Position numbers and translations under genes: made by a program
Shown here: positions 1 through 8,169 of the stretch, one piece after another
Position numbering within the stretch: the stretch's first letter is position 1
Layout of the letters: each line of letters opens with the position of its first letter
NCBI GenBank assembly: GCA_025929365.1
Contig: JAICMG010000016.1
Span: 1 to 33,561 of the forward strand
Length of the DNA stretch: 33,561 nt
Origin: Frankiaceae bacterium
GTDB taxonomy: Bacteria > Actinomycetota > Actinomycetes > JAFAQI01
Direction: 5' to 3'
Notes under the pieces: model-generated
Database searches by the model: none
The model's input: the letters and a program-made list of their open reading frames with translations, nothing else
What the model was told of the DNA's origin: nothing

Positions 1-1
1 C

Positions 2-277
2 TCGCCCGAGGAGTCCGGGATCGCCTCCGGTGTCGTCAACACCTCGTTCATGATGGGCGGCGCGCTCGGGCTGGCCGTGCTGGCCAGCGTCGCGGCGGCA
101 CGGACCGGCAACCACACCGACCCGGGCTCGCTGCTGTCCGGTTACCACCTCTCGTTCGCGATCGGCGCCGGCGCCGCGCTTGCTGCCGCGCTCATTGGCT
201 GGTGGCGCATCCGCGAACCGCAGATCACCGACGACGAGCTCTACGAAGAGGACTTCCTCGCCGACGCGATCAGCTAA
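2..277 (+). CDS. MFS transporter, DHA2-like (3' end only)
   Basis: This is the C-terminal 91 residues of a multidrug-type major facilitator exporter whose 5' part lies left of the window. The reading frame is open from base 2 to a TAA stop. The segment starts with SPEESGIASGVVNTSF, which resembles the loop and helix typical of DHA2-family (EmrB/QacA-like) proton-driven exporters. Two hydrophobic helices follow: the Gly/Ala-rich one around GGALGLAVLASVAAA and a second near AIGAGAALAAALIGWW. The tail is short, acidic and cytoplasmic (ITDDELYEEDF). The substrate cannot be inferred. Family assignment rests on the C-terminal pattern only, so the subfamily is tentative. Confidence 0.75.
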   Translation, partial: SPEESGIASGVVNTSFMMGGALGLAVLASVAAARTGNHTDPGSLLSGYHLSFAIGAGAALAAALIGWWRIREPQITDDELYEEDFLADAIS

Positions 278-312
278 CGGGTGGAGCTGAGGGGACAGCC
301 CGTTGCGATCCG
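278..312. repeat. Degenerate copy of the tRNA-Ala 3' end
   Basis: Directly after the transporter stop codon, positions 280-295 (GGTGGAGCTGAGGGGA) match 16 of 16 bases of the tRNA-Ala(GGC) 3' end found at 4421 and 18070, in the same orientation. The match then breaks off, with only a short CCCgTTGC block nearby. A related block follows the stop at 3089. Likely reading: a decayed attachment-site remnant. Chance similarity is less likely for a 16-base match but cannot be excluded. Confidence 0.45.
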
Positions 313-417
313 ACCTCGTCCTCCCGCCCACCTTGTAACGCTTTGCGTCCGCGCACCGATCACTAAGTAGCAGGACCTGATCTGGCGAGGTTCACCCGCC
401 TGCGGAGAGACGCGGAA

Positions 418-957
418 ATGACGATCGATCCTGCGCGACCGAATCACCCCGCTGACACTCCGGTCTTTCTCGATGCGAGCGGGCGACGGCATCGCAGAGT
501 TCGGACAACCGGGTGGGTCCTCGCGGTCGTCGTGCTCGGGTACATGGTGCTGCTCGGAATCAGCCTGTCGGCGTCGCCGGGCTTCCTGCCGTTCTCGTTC
601 GGCGGAGCGAAGATCCTCCCCAACGCGGCGGCGCCGAAGATCCCCAGCGCACGCCCCTCGAGCAGGCCGCTCGAGCCGCCGTCATCTCCGGGCGTCAACG
701 GACCCGCTCCCGCCGGCGGCTTCGGCCTTCCCACCACGGCGAGTCGCGGGACAAGCCACCGGACGGTCCCAACAAGAGGTCCGCGTCACGCCGGCTCGCT
801 CACCCCCCGTCCCGGTACGCCGCCCCCGCATCCGACGCCGACGCACCCGTCCCATACCGGCAAGCCGAGCGCGCATCCGACGACGACGCATTCCTCTCAG
901 TCGGGCAAGCCGAGCGCACACCCAACACCGGCGCGGACCCCGCGCAGCGGGAACTGA
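418..957 (+). CDS. Pro/Ser/Thr-rich single-pass membrane protein of unknown function
   Basis: The protein is 179 residues long. A short basic N-terminus (GRRHRRVRTTG) precedes one hydrophobic segment at about residues 31-53, so the N-terminus is probably cytoplasmic and the rest extracellular. The remainder is low-complexity and rich in Pro, Ser, Thr and His, with two near-repeats containing GKPSAHPT (around residues 148-170), as in wall-spanning stalks. I see no catalytic domain. The start has a GGAGAG-like ribosome-binding site about 8 bases upstream. Only 2 bases separate it from the deacetylase-glycosyltransferase gene, so they are probably cotranscribed and this may be an accessory of that enzyme. 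The function is not recognised. Confidence 0.65.
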   Translation: MTIDPARPNHPADTPVFLDASGRRHRRVRTTGWVLAVVVLGYMVLLGISLSASPGFLPFSFGGAKILPNAAAPKIPSARPSSRPLEPPSSPGVNGPAPAGGFGLPTTASRGTSHRTVPTRGPRHAGSLTPRPGTPPPHPTPTHPSHTGKPSAHPTTTHSSQSGKPSAHPTPARTPRSGN

Positions 958-959
958 GC

Positions 960-3089
960 GTGGGGGCGGCGAGGCGCCGCATGTCGTCTCCGGCGGGACA
1001 CTGGGTGCTCTTCGTGGTGATCATGACGGCGGTATGCGCGGGACTTCTGCTCCAGGGATACGCCCACCAGAGCATCGGCGGTTCAGGGACAGCCCTCGCG
1101 AACAGCGGCGCGGCCTCGGCGGCACCAACCGGCGGCCCGTTGATCTCCGCGGCTCCACGCGGGCTGGCGGCGCGTGGGTTGCCCAGCCACACCGTTGCCT
1201 TGACGTTCGACGACGGACCCGATCCCACATGGACGCCGCAGATTCTCGCCGTCCTCCACCGCGAGCATGTTCCGGCCACCTTCTTCGTCGTCGGCACACG
1301 TGTGGCGGCGCATCCCGACCTCGTTCGACAGGAGCTTGCCCAAGGCAACGAGGTCGGCATCCACACGTTCACCCACGCGAACTTGTCGACCCTGCCCGCG
1401 TGGCGAGAGAACCTGGAACTGTCGCTGAGCCAGCTCGCCCTCGCCGGGGCGACCGGCAAGTCGACGACATTGCTTCGGCTGCCCTACTCCTCGACACCCG
1501 CGGCGGTAAGCCCCCGCGATCTCGTCACCATCCGGCAGGCCACCGGCGAGGGCTACCTCGTCACGCTCGCCGATCGAGACAGCGAGGATTGGCGCCGGCC
1601 AGGAGTGGCAGAGATCGTGGCCAACGCCTCCCCCGTCGGCGATGCCGGCGCCGTCGTGATGTTCCATGACGCCGGCGGCGACCGAGCCCAGACCGTCCAA
1701 GCCGTCGAACAGCTCATTTCGTCCTTGCGAGCCCGGGGCGATCGCTTCACCACCATCACTGGCGGGCTCGGGCTGCCGGCACAGGCGGCCGACCAACCGG
1801 CGAATGGGGTCACTCACCTTCAGGGCGTTGCTCTCATGGTGGCATTGCAGGTGAGCAGCGGGCTGAGCAGCTTCGTTAGCTGGGTGGTCATACCGCTGGC
1901 CGCGCTGGCGGTACTGCGGACCCTCCTCATGATCGGGCTCGCCGGTCGTCACAAGCGGCTCGCCCGACACCGCATCGGTGACGGAAGCTACCTGCCACCC
2001 GTCACAGTCGTCGTCCCTGCCTACAACGAGCGCGTCGGCATCGAAGCGGCGGTCCGATCGCTCGCCGCGTCGGACTACCCCGACCTCGAGATCATCGTCG
2101 TCGACGACGGTTCCACCGACGGCACGGCCGACCTCGTGGAGTCCCTCGACATCCCCGTCGTACGAGTTGTGCGGCAGGTCAACGCGGGCAAGGCGACCGC
2201 GCTCAACACCGGCGTAGCGGCCGCAACGCACGACGTCCTCGTGCTGGTCGACGGCGACACTGTGTTCGAAGCCGACACCGTGCGTCACTTGGTGCAGCCG
2301 CTTCGAGCGCCTGAGGTCGGCGCGGTCAGCGGTAACACCAAGGTGGGCAACCGACGCGGCCTGCTGGGACGCTGGCAACATCTGGAGTACGTCGTCGGAT
2401 TCAATCTCGATCGTCGGATGTACGACCTGTTCGGTTGCATCACGACGGTGCCTGGCGCCATCGGGGCGTTCCGTCGCGACGTGCTCACCCTGGTTGGCGG
2501 AATCAGCACCGACACGCTCGCCGAAGACACCGACCTGACCATGGCGATCAACCGCGCCGGCTACCACGTGGTCTACGAAGAGCGGGCTCGCGCGTGGACC
2601 GAGGCGCCGGACTCGCTCGCTGATCTTTGGCGGCAACGCTATCGATGGTGCTACGGCACGATGCAGGCGACGTGGAAGCATCGTGGCGCAGTGTTCGACA
2701 CCGGCCATGGTCGACGGCTCGGCCGGATCGGCCTGCCTTCGCTGTTGCTGTTCCAGGTCCTCATGCCCTTGCTGTCTCCCTTCATCGACCTGTTCGCGCT
2801 GTTCGGAGTGCTCTTCCTGGACCCATGGCGGGTGATCGCGTTCTGGCTCGGCTTCATGGTGTTGCAGCTGCTTACTGCTGCTTACGCGCTACGGCTGGAT
2901 GACGAGCGGCTATCGCCACTGTGGGCGTTGCCGCTCCAACAAGTCGTATACCGCCAGCTCATGTATCTGGTCGTCATTCAGTCCATCGTCAGCGCCTTTT
3001 CCGGAATCCGTCTTCGGTGGCACAAGATGGAACGCACCGGCGGCGCCGGCGACGCACTCGGCCGCGAGACGTCGACCTCGACCGCGTAG
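960..3089 (+). CDS. Polysaccharide deacetylase fused to a family 2 glycosyltransferase
   Basis: This 709-residue protein probably makes and modifies an extracellular beta-linked polysaccharide. After a signal anchor (about residues 14-35) comes a NodB-type CE4 deacetylase domain (about 78-270). It has TFDDGPDP with the metal/catalytic Asp pair at 84-85, the metal-binding HTFTH (H135, H139), RLPY (173-176) and a C-terminal MFHDAGG. Another membrane segment (about 300-328) precedes a GT-A processive glycosyltransferase with DDGS (382-385), DGD (431-433), ED (522-523) and QRYRW (559-563). Hydrophobic helices follow near the C-terminus. The order resembles chitin/hyaluronan/PGA-type synthases. 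I chose GTG 960 because it adds the basic residues RRR before the signal anchor and sits 2 bases after the previous stop. ATG 981, preceded by GAGG, is a reasonable alternative. The polymer is unknown. Confidence 0.85.
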   Translation: MGAARRRMSSPAGHWVLFVVIMTAVCAGLLLQGYAHQSIGGSGTALANSGAASAAPTGGPLISAAPRGLAARGLPSHTVALTFDDGPDPTWTPQILAVLHREHVPATFFVVGTRVAAHPDLVRQELAQGNEVGIHTFTHANLSTLPAWRENLELSLSQLALAGATGKSTTLLRLPYSSTPAAVSPRDLVTIRQATGEGYLVTLADRDSEDWRRPGVAEIVANASPVGDAGAVVMFHDAGGDRAQTVQAVEQLISSLRARGDRFTTITGGLGLPAQAADQPANGVTHLQGVALMVALQVSSGLSSFVSWVVIPLAALAVLRTLLMIGLAGRHKRLARHRIGDGSYLPPVTVVVPAYNERVGIEAAVRSLAASDYPDLEIIVVDDGSTDGTADLVESLDIPVVRVVRQVNAGKATALNTGVAAATHDVLVLVDGDTVFEADTVRHLVQPLRAPEVGAVSGNTKVGNRRGLLGRWQHLEYVVGFNLDRRMYDLFGCITTVPGAIGAFRRDVLTLVGGISTDTLAEDTDLTMAINRAGYHVVYEERARAWTEAPDSLADLWRQRYRWCYGTMQATWKHRGAVFDTGHGRRLGRIGLPSLLLFQVLMPLLSPFIDLFALFGVLFLDPWRVIAFWLGFMVLQLLTAAYALRLDDERLSPLWALPLQQVVYRQLMYLVVIQSIVSAFSGIRLRWHKMERTGGAGDALGRETSTSTA

Positions 3090-3127
3090 CGGGTGGGGCT
3101 GAGTGTCGGTGACCCCTTGCCGATCCG
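3090..3127. repeat. Second degenerate copy of the tRNA-Ala 3' end
   Basis: Right after the stop of the glycosyltransferase gene, 3092-3103 (GGTGGgGCTGAG) matches the tRNA-Ala 3' end with one mismatch, and 3111-3120 (GACCCCTTGC) matches another part of the same sequence exactly, with the intervening T-loop segment shortened. The block also aligns with the one at 278-312, including the preceding stop codon (TARCGGGTGGRGCTGAG). It is probably a decayed attachment-site remnant. The rest of the gap up to 3272 holds nothing I can call. Confidence 0.4.
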
Positions 3128-3272
3128 GCAGCGACGGTCAGGCGGAGCCGAGGGGTAGTGCCGCCGCGATTCCGTCCAACACCATGAGAGACTTCCTCGA
3201 ACGCTTCGACGAGGCGCGCGAGCTTGCCAGGACCTATGGACGGCGCCTGGTGGACTGGTTTGCCTGCGACGA

Positions 3273-4163
3273 CTACTTCAGGCTGACGATTCGATACATC
3301 CCGTACTCATAACTCGGGATGCCAGTCTTGGGGTTGGGGAAGAAGCAGTACTCGCCGTACTCGCCCTTCGGCAGGGAGTAGGAGATCGTCTCCGACCTGC
3401 CGGGTCGGAGCGCATCGGTGCCGCCGGTGCCGAACCGCATGATCCCCGACAACTTGTTGTCGCGAAGCGCCGCGCCGAACTCCTTGCGGGTAGTGCCGTT
3501 CTTGAGGTGCTGAAGAACCAGAAAATGCGGATCTGCTTTCGAGTGGTTGATCACCGCGATCGTTCCCTTCGCAGGCAACGTCTTGGCACCGCCGAAACGC
3601 TCCCGGCTTGCTTTCATCGTCACGGTCGCTCGGCTCACGGGTGCGGGCGCGGCAGGCACGGCCGGGCCGGTCACCTTGATAGTCCTCGGCCGAGCCGGCA
3701 ACGCTCCCGTGTCGTCGAGCAGGGTGTACTTGCCCGGCGGCAGGACAACGGTCTCGGTCGAGGGCCGATGCGGCTCCGCGTCGACGCCGCCGAAGAGCCC
3801 CACGTTGCGGATCAGCCGATGAAGACGACGAAGCGCTGACTTGGACGGCCGTCCAGCACTGTTGGTGTGCGATCCGAAGTAACGAATGTCCCGCTTCTCA
3901 TCCGCAAGCGTGTACCCGTGCATGAACTTCACAACCTGCAGCACGCGCTCGCCGCCTATCGCAGTCAAAGTGATCGTTACGCGGTTCGACGGGAACGACC
4001 GATCACCGGTGAGCTTGAAGCCATGCGAACTGATCCGTGCGTGCAGCGTCGGTGTAACTGCCGAAGTAGGCACGCCTGGACCTGCGGACACCGGTGAGGC
4101 GCCTGCAAGCCCGGTCGCGGCGACTAGCACCAGTCCCGCGCCTATCGTTGAGTGTCGTCTCAT
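3273..4163 (-). CDS. Secreted protein with a cupredoxin-like C-terminal part, function unknown
   Basis: The protein is 296 residues long. The start at 4163 is chosen because AAGGAG lies 4 bases upstream and the protein then opens with a classical signal peptide: MRRHS, a hydrophobic stretch, then an Ala/Gly-rich cleavage region (SPVSAGP). The mature part contains short beta-strand-like repeats. The C-terminal third has a conserved-looking His (DPHFLVLQ), a Pro-Gly turn (LRPGRSE) and GEYCFFPNPKTG. That spacing of His, GEY and Cys recalls putative copper-binding cupredoxin-like secreted proteins of actinobacteria, but I cannot show that a complete metal site exists. It stands alone on the minus strand next to the left end of the integrated element. 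About 257 bases between its start and 4420 carry no gene I can support. Confidence 0.7.
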   Translation of the reverse strand: MRRHSTIGAGLVLVAATGLAGASPVSAGPGVPTSAVTPTLHARISSHGFKLTGDRSFPSNRVTITLTAIGGERVLQVVKFMHGYTLADEKRDIRYFGSHTNSAGRPSKSALRRLHRLIRNVGLFGGVDAEPHRPSTETVVLPPGKYTLLDDTGALPARPRTIKVTGPAVPAAPAPVSRATVTMKASRERFGGAKTLPAKGTIAVINHSKADPHFLVLQHLKNGTTRKEFGAALRDNKLSGIMRFGTGGTDALRPGRSETISYSLPKGEYGEYCFFPNPKTGIPSYEYGMYRIVSLK

Positions 4164-4418
4164 GCCACTCCTTCTCATCGCAGGCGACGGCATCGAACGC
4201 CGCTCAGACAAGCCGGGTGATACCCATCGACCGTAGACCTTATGAGCGTCGCACCTGCGAGATGCCCTCGTGAGACAGCCATAGCCGACGCCAACGTACC
4301 CACACTGGCCCGCGTCCACCACGAGATCGAAGAAGCCGCTCACCGGGGAAACCCGACGGGCGGCTCCGACGGCGACCCCCGCCGCGTTCACCAGGGGCAG
4401 CGTTCACATACGAACACT

Positions 4419-4464
<46 letters not shown>

Positions 4465-4568
4465 TGGCTTCCCACGGGTGTCCCGGTGTCCGCCGAGGTC
4501 CGGGATTCCTTGCTATTCCTAGGATTCTGTCCATCCACGTCCACCGCCTTCCGTCAAAACTCGCCCCG

Positions 4569-4592
4569 GATGTGCCTCAGTATGTGCCTCAG
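4569..4592 (+). other. Candidate integrase arm-type site (left), tandem 12-bp repeat
   Basis: Two tandem copies of a 12-base unit containing TGTGCCTCAG lie about 105 bases inside the left attachment core. A closely related pair in the same orientation lies 55 bases inside the right core (17992-18015); 17 of 20 bases match between 4571-4590 and 17994-18013. Paired short direct repeats flanking a core are the usual arrangement of tyrosine integrase arm sites. The 4465-4605 stretch holds no gene. Confidence 0.5.
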
Positions 4593-4605
4593 CCAGCCGG
4601 GCGGC

Positions 4606-5343
4606 TCACTGCTTGAACCAGACGTGCGGCACAAGCTGATCGTGCCACTCTTCTCCCGCGTCGAGCCAGGTTGTCGCCCGCAACTCGGAGCTCAGCGCAT
4701 GCAGGACGTCGGCTTCCGGCGGCTCGAGCTCGTCGAGCTGGTTCAGGACCACAAGCAGATTCCAAAGAAACACGGTCAGCAAGAGCGCTAGTCGCTCGGC
4801 CTTGTCCTGATCGAACGACCCAGAACCAATCGCAGCAAGCATCTGTCCTTCGGCCGCCGTCGGCCGCTGAAAGGCCAGCGTCCATTGGATCAAATCCGGC
4901 GAGCAATGCGAGTAGGGCTGCAGCGCACGAGCCATCGACGTCATGTGTTGCGACCAACTGATTCCCCAGGGCGTATCCGGAAGCGACGGCCACAGGTCGA
5001 GGGCGAGACGACGACGAAGGTCGCCCTGCCGCAGCGTGTCTGCAGTCCATGCGCCCAGCAGTTCACTCGCCGTCTCCGAAGGCAATAGCCCTATCTCGAT
5101 CACACTGCTTGCCTCCAGGCACTGTCGGGCCATACTCAGCGCCACCGAGTGCCGGCCGGCCTCATTCGCGGCCAAGCCAGATTCTCGACTGGCGGCGAAG
5201 TGCGAAGCCGCCAGCATTGGAAGGAAGCGGAGGTCGTCGGGAAGATCAACCCGCCGAGCGCTTTGTACGCGGTCGAGTGCTCGATAGGCGAGCGTGCCGT
5301 ACGCCGCGGGCACATGCTGCCAACGATCGTCCGGGCGCGGCAC
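4606..5343 (-). CDS. Unknown protein, last gene of the type I restriction operon
   Basis: The protein is 245 residues and starts at GTG 5343, only 5 bases after the hsdM stop, so it is almost certainly cotranscribed with the restriction-modification genes. It looks largely alpha-helical, with Ala/Leu-rich amphipathic stretches (about residues 45-95 and 165-205), a Trp/His/Pro-containing middle (about 120-150), and an aromatic C-terminus ending HVWFKQ. I see no signal peptide, no clear membrane helix, no nucleotide-binding loop and no RxxxxH HEPN ribonuclease motif. I do not recognise the family. Its position suggests an accessory or control factor for the HsdRMS complex, or an unrelated passenger gene. 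Its stop lies about 140 bases from the left attachment site, so it is the last gene of the island on that side. Confidence 0.75.
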   Translation of the reverse strand: MPRPDDRWQHVPAAYGTLAYRALDRVQSARRVDLPDDLRFLPMLAASHFAASRESGLAANEAGRHSVALSMARQCLEASSVIEIGLLPSETASELLGAWTADTLRQGDLRRRLALDLWPSLPDTPWGISWSQHMTSMARALQPYSHCSPDLIQWTLAFQRPTAAEGQMLAAIGSGSFDQDKAERLALLLTVFLWNLLVVLNQLDELEPPEADVLHALSSELRATTWLDAGEEWHDQLVPHVWFKQ

Positions 5344-5348
5344 AGTGA

Positions 5349-6848
5349 TCAGTCCGATTCGTGGCCGAGCGTCGTTCCCGCCGTCGTCTCAAGGGCCGAC
5401 GCGACAGCCTCGAACTCGGCGAGTGCGGCGGTGAGGTCTTCGACGATCTCGCGGGCTATGACCTCCGGCGCCGGAAGGTTGTCGAGGTCTTCAAGAGACT
5501 CGTCGCGGAGCCAGGTGATGTCGAGGTTCACCTTGTCTCGCGCGATCAACTCGTCATAGGCGAAGGAGCGGAACCGCTCGGACTCGACTCGCTCGGACCG
5601 CGACAGCCCCGAGAGGTAGCACTCCACAAATTCGTCGAGGTGGGCTCGGCGTAGCGGATTCTGCTTCAGCGTGAAGTGCTGATTCGTACGCAGGTCGTAC
5701 ACCCACAACCGCTCGGTCCACGGCCGCTCACTAGCCGGCTTCTTGTCGAAGAACAACACGTTTGCCTTCACGCCCTGCGCGTAGAAGATCCCGGTCGGCA
5801 GGCGCAGCAGTGTGTGCACGTCGAAGTCGTTGAGAAGCCGACGGCGCAGCGTCTCCCCCACGCCGCCCTCGAAAAGCACGTTGTCCGGCACAACGACGGC
5901 GGCACGGCCGTTGATGTCGAGGATCGTCGCGATGTGCTGGACGAAGTTCAGCTGCTTGTTTGCCGTCGTCACCACGAAGTCAGGCCGTTCGATCTCCCGG
6001 TCCTCGCGTGCCTCGCGACCATCAGCACCGACCATCGTGATCGAGGACTTACGGCCGAAGGGTGGATTCGACAGAACGACGGACCAACGGTCGCCGGGGT
6101 CAGCGAGCAGCGAGTCCTTGACCTCAATCAGACTGTCGCCATCCGGTCGGCCGATGCCATGCAGCAAGAGATTCATCGCCGCCAGTCGCGCCGTGCCGTC
6201 GACCAGTTCAACGCCGTGGACGAATCCGTCACGGAGATGGTTGCGCTGGTCCGGCGTCAGACTCTCCGCGTCGCGGGCTGCATGCTCGTGCGCAACCAGC
6301 AGGAAGCCGCCGGTACCGGCCGCCGGGTCGACTACCTTGTCCTTCGCAGACGGGTCGACGCAATCGACGACCGCTTCGATCAGCGCACGCGGCGTGAAGT
6401 ACTGACCGGCCCCGGACTTGATGTCCTCGGCGCCCTTGCTGAGCAGTTCCTCGTATGCATCGCCCTTGATGTCGACGCCGGCCGCCGACCAGTTCTCCTT
6501 GTCGATCAGGTCGACGATCAGCCGCTTGAGCTTGGCCGGGTCCTGGACCCGGTTCTGCGCCTTGCGGAAGACCACGCCGAGCGTCCCGGGCTGGCGAGCG
6601 AGTTGCTCGAGGATGTGCCGGTACGTCGTCTCGAGCTCGTCTCCGTCGGCATCGAGCAACCTCTGCCACGAGCACTCCGCCGGGACGATTCGCTCCGGCT
6701 TGAGCGGACGGGTCTCCCGCTCATGCGCCATCTTTAGAAAGAGCAGGAAAGTCAATTGCTCGGTGTACTCGATGGTCGAGACGCCGTCGTCTCGCAGCAC
6801 GTTGCAGTACGACCACAACTTGTCGACCAAGCGTCGCGCGTCAGACAC
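5349..6848 (-). CDS. hsdM: Type I restriction-modification system, DNA methyltransferase subunit
   Basis: HsdM methylates adenine in the site chosen by HsdS, using S-adenosylmethionine. The 499-residue protein begins with the helical HsdM N-terminal region (LVDKLWSYCNVLRD, QLTFLLFLKM). The N6-adenine methyltransferase core follows: GQYFTPRALIEAVVD (148-162), the AdoMet-binding motif DPAAGTGGF (174-182) and the catalytic NPPF (261-264). Length and motif order fit intact family members. GTG 6848 is chosen because GTGGAG lies 7 bases upstream and the start overlaps the hsdS stop by 8 bases, indicating translational coupling. A start further upstream would lengthen the overlap without a better ribosome-binding site. 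It acts with HsdS and HsdR in the cytoplasm. Confidence 0.95.
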   Translation of the reverse strand: MSDARRLVDKLWSYCNVLRDDGVSTIEYTEQLTFLLFLKMAHERETRPLKPERIVPAECSWQRLLDADGDELETTYRHILEQLARQPGTLGVVFRKAQNRVQDPAKLKRLIVDLIDKENWSAAGVDIKGDAYEELLSKGAEDIKSGAGQYFTPRALIEAVVDCVDPSAKDKVVDPAAGTGGFLLVAHEHAARDAESLTPDQRNHLRDGFVHGVELVDGTARLAAMNLLLHGIGRPDGDSLIEVKDSLLADPGDRWSVVLSNPPFGRKSSITMVGADGREAREDREIERPDFVVTTANKQLNFVQHIATILDINGRAAVVVPDNVLFEGGVGETLRRRLLNDFDVHTLLRLPTGIFYAQGVKANVLFFDKKPASERPWTERLWVYDLRTNQHFTLKQNPLRRAHLDEFVECYLSGLSRSERVESERFRSFAYDELIARDKVNLDITWLRDESLEDLDNLPAPEVIAREIVEDLTAALAEFEAVASALETTAGTTLGHESD

Positions 6849-8169
6849 CAGCCAGCTCCACCGGCTCATCGAGCTCACTTGCCATGCCCGTAAGTCCGCC
6901 ACCGAATGCTGCGGCCAGCAGGCTTCGCCTCAACGCGTCACCACGTTTGCTTGCGGCCTCCACCTGCGCGCGCAGCTGCAGACCGCTGTCCGACAGGGAG
7001 CTGAGCCGATCAACGATTCTCGGCTGTTCTGCGAGCGGCGGCACAGGAATGGGCATCAGCTTGATCTTCGAGAGGCTGATCGAAGCCAGGTTGACGCTCT
7101 GCCGACCGTTCCTCTCACACCATCGCCCACCGATTGAGTTCGCAGCCCAGGACAGGAGATACGGATCGATCGAGCCGTCACGCACTCGCGCACGAAATAC
7201 GTGGTTCTGATGGATGCAGTTGTCGACTTGCCCCTCCCACACCCAGCCGCGACCGAGCTTGTCCCGGTCGCCACCCTCGTTCAATAGGACGTCACCAGCG
7301 ACGAGTTGCAGTTTCGACGCGGTCGGTTCGGGCACGCGGATCGTCGTCACGGTGCCGAGGTTGAGGAAGCCTCGTTGCACGTTCGCGACGCGCAGGTACG
7401 GCCTTTCGACGAACGACGGGTCCGACTGCCTAGAAGCATCTTTGGTTACGCCACCAACGACGTCCGCGAGGTCGCCTAGCCTCGTCCACCCCCAGCCTGT
7501 GGGGAGTCGTGCCAGCGCGCCGTCATCGACGCCTTCGTCTGCGAGCCCTGGATGCGCGCGTCGCTCTCCGGCGATCCCCGCGCCCGTCAGCTGACCCTCG
7601 AGAACGCTCTGCCAAAGAGATGACCATCGGGATGCGGCCGTCCGGAGCAAAGTCGCGGCAGCATCGAGGCGGGAGAGGTGATCTTCGAGGATCTCGACGA
7701 TGCGCCGCTGCGTCTCCGCCGGCGCGACGGGAACGGGTAGCGCGTTAAGGCCGCGAACATTGATCTTCGGCAGCACCGTGCGGGCTTGCTCTCCAGCCGC
7801 TAGTCGCGTGAACTCCCGGGTGAGCATCCACCACTTCAGATATCTGGGCTCAAGATCCGTATCGATCGGGTATATGTCTGCGCTGCACAGACCGTCGAAC
7901 TCCGCAACGATGACCTTGGCTAGATAGGGGCGAATCTTCGAATAGAGCACCTGCCCGGCGCGGAAGCCGTGTTTGGCGCTGGTCACACCGTCCGCCGCAA
8001 CCGTCGAGTACGGCAGGAGACGACCTGTCTCCGACTCGATGTGGTTCGGTGCGATGTGCGGCAAGTCTGGATACTGCGTTGGCCCGACCAGGTTGCTGGC
8101 GACCTTTGCGACCTCATCGAAGCGAGCCCAGCGCCAAAGTGGCGGGAGAGACCACGGCTCGGCAGTCAC
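6841..8169 (-). CDS. hsdS: Type I restriction-modification system, specificity subunit
   Basis: HsdS recognises the two halves of a bipartite DNA target and holds the HsdM and HsdR subunits. The 442-residue protein shows the expected internal duplication: target-recognition domain 1 (from SLPPLWRWARFDEV), a conserved helical spacer (AETQRRIVEILEDHLSRLD), target-recognition domain 2 (from LPTGWGWTRLGDLADV) and a second helical repeat (LAEQPRIVDRLSSL). Both halves appear intact and differ strongly in the recognition regions, as expected for a bipartite asymmetric site. Its ATG overlaps the hsdR stop as ATGA. The order hsdR-hsdS-hsdM is less common than orders with hsdM before hsdS. The target sequence cannot be predicted by eye. 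Confidence 0.93.
   Translation of the reverse strand: MTAEPWSLPPLWRWARFDEVAKVASNLVGPTQYPDLPHIAPNHIESETGRLLPYSTVAADGVTSAKHGFRAGQVLYSKIRPYLAKVIVAEFDGLCSADIYPIDTDLEPRYLKWWMLTREFTRLAAGEQARTVLPKINVRGLNALPVPVAPAETQRRIVEILEDHLSRLDAAATLLRTAASRWSSLWQSVLEGQLTGAGIAGERRAHPGLADEGVDDGALARLPTGWGWTRLGDLADVVGGVTKDASRQSDPSFVERPYLRVANVQRGFLNLGTVTTIRVPEPTASKLQLVAGDVLLNEGGDRDKLGRGWVWEGQVDNCIHQNHVFRARVRDGSIDPYLLSWAANSIGGRWCERNGRQSVNLASISLSKIKLMPIPVPPLAEQPRIVDRLSSLSDSGLQLRAQVEAASKRGDALRRSLLAAAFGGGLTGMASELDEPVELAGV

Noticed and set aside
3184-3312. Short plus-strand frame MRDFLERFDEARELARTYG
   Set aside because: It looks plausible at first but has no ribosome-binding site and runs 40 bases into the 3' end of the convergent secreted-protein gene; support is too weak to call.
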